From: Caldifarciminota bacterium RBG_13_43_14
GTDB taxonomy: Bacteria; Hydrothermota; Tepidihabitantia; SM23-42
DNA: 7,186 nucleotides
Direction: 5' to 3'
Assembly (NCBI GenBank): GCA_001771735.1
Contig: MEUM01000109.1
Coordinates: 1-7,186 of the forward strand
Below the pieces are notes generated by a model. The model did no database searches. It had not been told where the DNA came from and saw nothing but the letters and a program-made list of their open reading frames with translations. Both the position numbers and the translations under genes were made by a program. Of this stretch, positions 5,745 through 7,186 are shown in pieces. Every line of letters begins with the position of its first letter. Positions within the stretch are counted from its first letter, which is position 1.

Positions 5745-6288
5745 AAAACTACTTAAAAAACTGGCAAAATATCTATCCAAATATCGTATCCCCTATATGA
5801 TCATTGGTGGCCAGGCAGTGCTTTATTATGGCGAGCCGCGATTGACCAAGGACATTGATGTAACATTAGGAATAACGATTAATGAAATTGCCCTGATCTT
5901 AAAGTTAGTTAAAGCAACAGGATTGTTATTACGTATTAAGGATCCAGTTGCCTTTGCTAAAAAAACAATGGTGATCCCTGCTTTTGAAAAAATAAGCGGT
6001 ATTGGTATCGATTTTATATTTTCAAATTCTCCTTACGAACGGCAGGCAATTAAAAAAGCTAAAAAAGTTCATATCGATAAAGTAAAATTAAATATTGCAG
6101 CCTTGGAAGATGTTATTATTCATAAATTGATCGCCGGCCGACCTCGGGATATTGAAGATATTAGATCAATAATTTTAAAAAATCCAAAGTATGACAAAAG
6201 GTATATTGTGAAATGGTTAAAAAAGTTCGACGGATTGCTTAACACTAATTACACTATCTGTTTTCGCAGTTTAATAGAAAATTTATAA
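5737..6288 (+). CDS. Minimal nucleotidyltransferase, AbiEii/DUF6036-like (toxin-like candidate)
   Basis: The protein has 183 residues. The polymerase-beta-type nucleotidyltransferase signature is visible: YMIIGGQAVLYYG (Gly24-Gly25), then TKDIDVTLG with Asp39 and Asp41 as metal-binding acids, then GIDFIF with Asp92 as the expected third acid. The later motif EDVIIHKLIAGRPRDIEDI (124-142) has the Lys...Arg...Asp pattern typical of AbiEii/AbiGii-type and related stand-alone transferases. All key residues look intact, so it should be active, presumably transferring a nucleotide to RNA or protein. It overlaps the 65-residue gene upstream, a toxin-antitoxin-like order. The coding region is markedly AT-rich (14 G+C in the 60 bases at 6061-6120, against 33 of 60 at 3781-3840 in the divergent kinase gene), which suggests acquisition by transfer. 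A housekeeping role is not excluded. Confidence 0.85.
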   Translation: MFKKLLKKLAKYLSKYRIPYMIIGGQAVLYYGEPRLTKDIDVTLGITINEIALILKLVKATGLLLRIKDPVAFAKKTMVIPAFEKISGIGIDFIFSNSPYERQAIKKAKKVHIDKVKLNIAALEDVIIHKLIAGRPRDIEDIRSIILKNPKYDKRYIVKWLKKFDGLLNTNYTICFRSLIENL

Positions 6289-6324
6289 CACCCCGTCACC
6301 TTACAAGGGGAGAGGATATTTGTT

Positions 6325-6345
6325 TGCAGCGACACGGTCGTTGCA
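6325..6345. other. Stem-loop in the intergenic region before the S8 peptidase gene
   Basis: TGCAGCGAC (6325-6333) pairs with GTCGTTGCA (6337-6345) around a 3-base loop: nine pairs with one G-U wobble when transcribed on the + strand. No T-run follows, so it is not a canonical intrinsic terminator. It lies 37 bases after the nucleotidyltransferase stop and upstream of the next promoter. It could act as a weak terminator or transcript-end stabiliser, or be an interspersed palindromic repeat. Confidence 0.5.
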
Positions 6346-6374
6346 CTCCATAAAAGAGCTTGAAAACGACCCCC

Positions 6375-6402
6375 TTGACAAGTGACTACCCAAATTTATA
6401 AT
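6375..6402 (+). promoter_or_regulatory. Perfect-consensus sigma70 promoter of the S8 peptidase gene
   Basis: TTGACA (6375-6380) and TATAAT (6397-6402), both exact consensus, are separated by 16 bases. The start of transcription would be near 6409, giving a leader of about 68 bases before the ATG at 6477. It implies strong, mostly unregulated expression unless the leader hairpin modulates translation. Confidence 0.8.
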
Positions 6403-6443
6403 TTAGTAATTATCCTTAAAGTCGGGGTATAGATGTATAACAA

Positions 6444-6462
6444 GCCAGAGGCAATTTCTGGC
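6444..6462 (+). promoter_or_regulatory. Leader hairpin immediately upstream of the ribosome binding site
   Basis: GCCAGA (6444-6449) pairs with TCTGGC (6457-6462) around a 7-base loop. The ribosome binding site AAGGAGAGG begins two bases later (6464-6472). The hairpin leaves the site exposed, so it more likely stabilises the mRNA or keeps the site open than blocks it. The structure is short and could be fortuitous. Confidence 0.4.
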
Positions 6463-6476
6463 GAAGGAGAGGTTGT

Positions 6477-7186
6477 ATGAAGCATATCTTTATAGTCATA
6501 ATGTTATTCGTTATGGCGAACACCCTACAAGGAAAAACAATGCTTGGACCACAAATACAAGATGAAATGATCAGGGCCGGCAATACACCGATCGAAATAC
6601 TGATCGTGATGCAGGAGCAGTCGGATGAACAACTGCTGGCTCAATTGACCGCTGATCTGCCAAGAAGAGAAAAGCGCCATGTCGTGGTCGAAGAACTGAA
6701 AAAACTGTCGGCAAGGACCCAGGAACCGGTGCTTAATTATCTGGATCAGGCAATGCGCGACGGCAAAGCCGAAGAAATAGTGTCGCTCTGGATCGTGAAC
6801 GCGGTCGCCTGCAAAGCGACGCCCGAGATCATCAATATGATCAGCAGCCTGGAAGGCGTTTTCTATATTGAATCGTCTAATATTATATCCGAGAACATAC
6901 TGCTCACGGATGGCGAACCTGAACCGGTCGAGGTTTTGTCCCGAACCGTCGAATGGAATGTCCGTAAGGTCGCGGCTGATTCCTGCTGGGCGCTTGGCTT
7001 CAAGGGTCAAGGAGTGATCGTGGGCCTGATTGATACAGGATGTCGTTATACTCATTATGATCTGCGCAATCACATGTGGACCGATGCCAATTATCCGAAT
7101 CACGGATGGAATTTCGAATTGAATAATAATGATCCTAATGACGCTCAGGGACATGGCACGCATTGTTCGGGAACAATCAGCGGAGA
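6477..7186 (+). CDS. Secreted S8 family (subtilisin-like) serine peptidase, N-terminal part (3' end outside window)
   Basis: The frame is open from ATG 6477 to the window edge (236 complete codons). AAGGAGAGG at 6464-6472 is a good ribosome binding site. Residues 1-19 form a signal peptide (MKHIFIVIMLFVMANTLQG), so the enzyme is exported. Residues about 38-135 look like an I9-type propeptide (IEILIVMQEQS near the start, SLWIVNAVACKATPEIINMI towards the end), which normally acts as chaperone and inhibitor. The catalytic domain begins around residue 160 (WNVRKVAADSCWALGFKGQG). The catalytic Asp is D186 in GLIDTG and the catalytic His is H226 in GHGTHCSGTISG; the Ser motif lies beyond the window. 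The residue pattern indicates an active extracellular or periplasmic endopeptidase. A C-terminal sorting or adhesion domain is common in such proteins but cannot be seen here. The gene has its own consensus promoter. Confidence 0.93.
   Translation, partial: MKHIFIVIMLFVMANTLQGKTMLGPQIQDEMIRAGNTPIEILIVMQEQSDEQLLAQLTADLPRREKRHVVVEELKKLSARTQEPVLNYLDQAMRDGKAEEIVSLWIVNAVACKATPEIINMISSLEGVFYIESSNIISENILLTDGEPEPVEVLSRTVEWNVRKVAADSCWALGFKGQGVIVGLIDTGCRYTHYDLRNHMWTDANYPNHGWNFELNNNDPNDAQGHGTHCSGTISG

Noticed and set aside
6291..6324. Intrinsic terminator after the nucleotidyltransferase gene
   Set aside because: CCCC/GGGG gives only four pairs around a 12-base loop, and the T-rich stretch comes several bases late; too weak to call.
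6525..7163. Long open frame on the - strand (212 codons)
   Set aside because: It lies opposite the S8 peptidase, whose signal peptide, propeptide and Asp and His motifs are clear. The - strand product has no recognisable domain, so it is a shadow.

Overview
The window looks like chromosomal DNA from a poorly characterised bacterium. Predicted exported TPR proteins, a secreted subtilase and an acetate-forming, ATP-yielding enzyme suggest a fermentative, probably diderm, uncultured lineage. From the general style of the proteins I would guess an FCB-like or WOR-3-like candidate phylum, but nothing here proves the taxonomy. There are no rRNA or tRNA genes, no CRISPR array, no recognisable insertion sequence, and no gene-free stretch longer than 300 bases.

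Region 1 (2-2244, + strand) is a tightly overlapping cluster. It holds the tail of an unidentified gene, a YidD-family gene with an unusual hydrophobic N-terminal extension, and two consecutive paralogues. Each paralogue has a signal peptide, TPR-like helices and a C-terminal membrane segment opening with a PGSG(K/Q)LY motif. The overlaps imply one transcript and a shared envelope role.

Region 2 (2360-3044, + strand) is a two-gene unit: a DUF302 protein followed 10 bases later by a small membrane protein ending in a SHOCT domain. It is followed by a run of 7-base repeats at 3074-3108.

Region 3 (3112-5430, - strand) is the most striking gene. One 772-residue protein joins a cyclic-nucleotide-binding-like domain, a complete acetate kinase and a complete PduL-type phosphotransacylase. 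Such a chain could carry out acetyl-CoA + Pi + ADP -> acetate + CoA + ATP by itself. It has a near-consensus promoter and a strong ribosome binding site.

Region 4 (5547-6288, + strand) is divergent from region 3, with the two -35 boxes only 13 bases apart. It encodes a 65-residue basic protein overlapping a minimal nucleotidyltransferase, a toxin-antitoxin-like arrangement. The pair is AT-rich compared with its neighbours and its transcript is probably leaderless.

Region 5 (6289-7186, + strand) has a stem-loop, a perfect-consensus sigma70-type promoter and the first 236 codons of a secreted S8 (subtilisin-like) peptidase that runs off the window.
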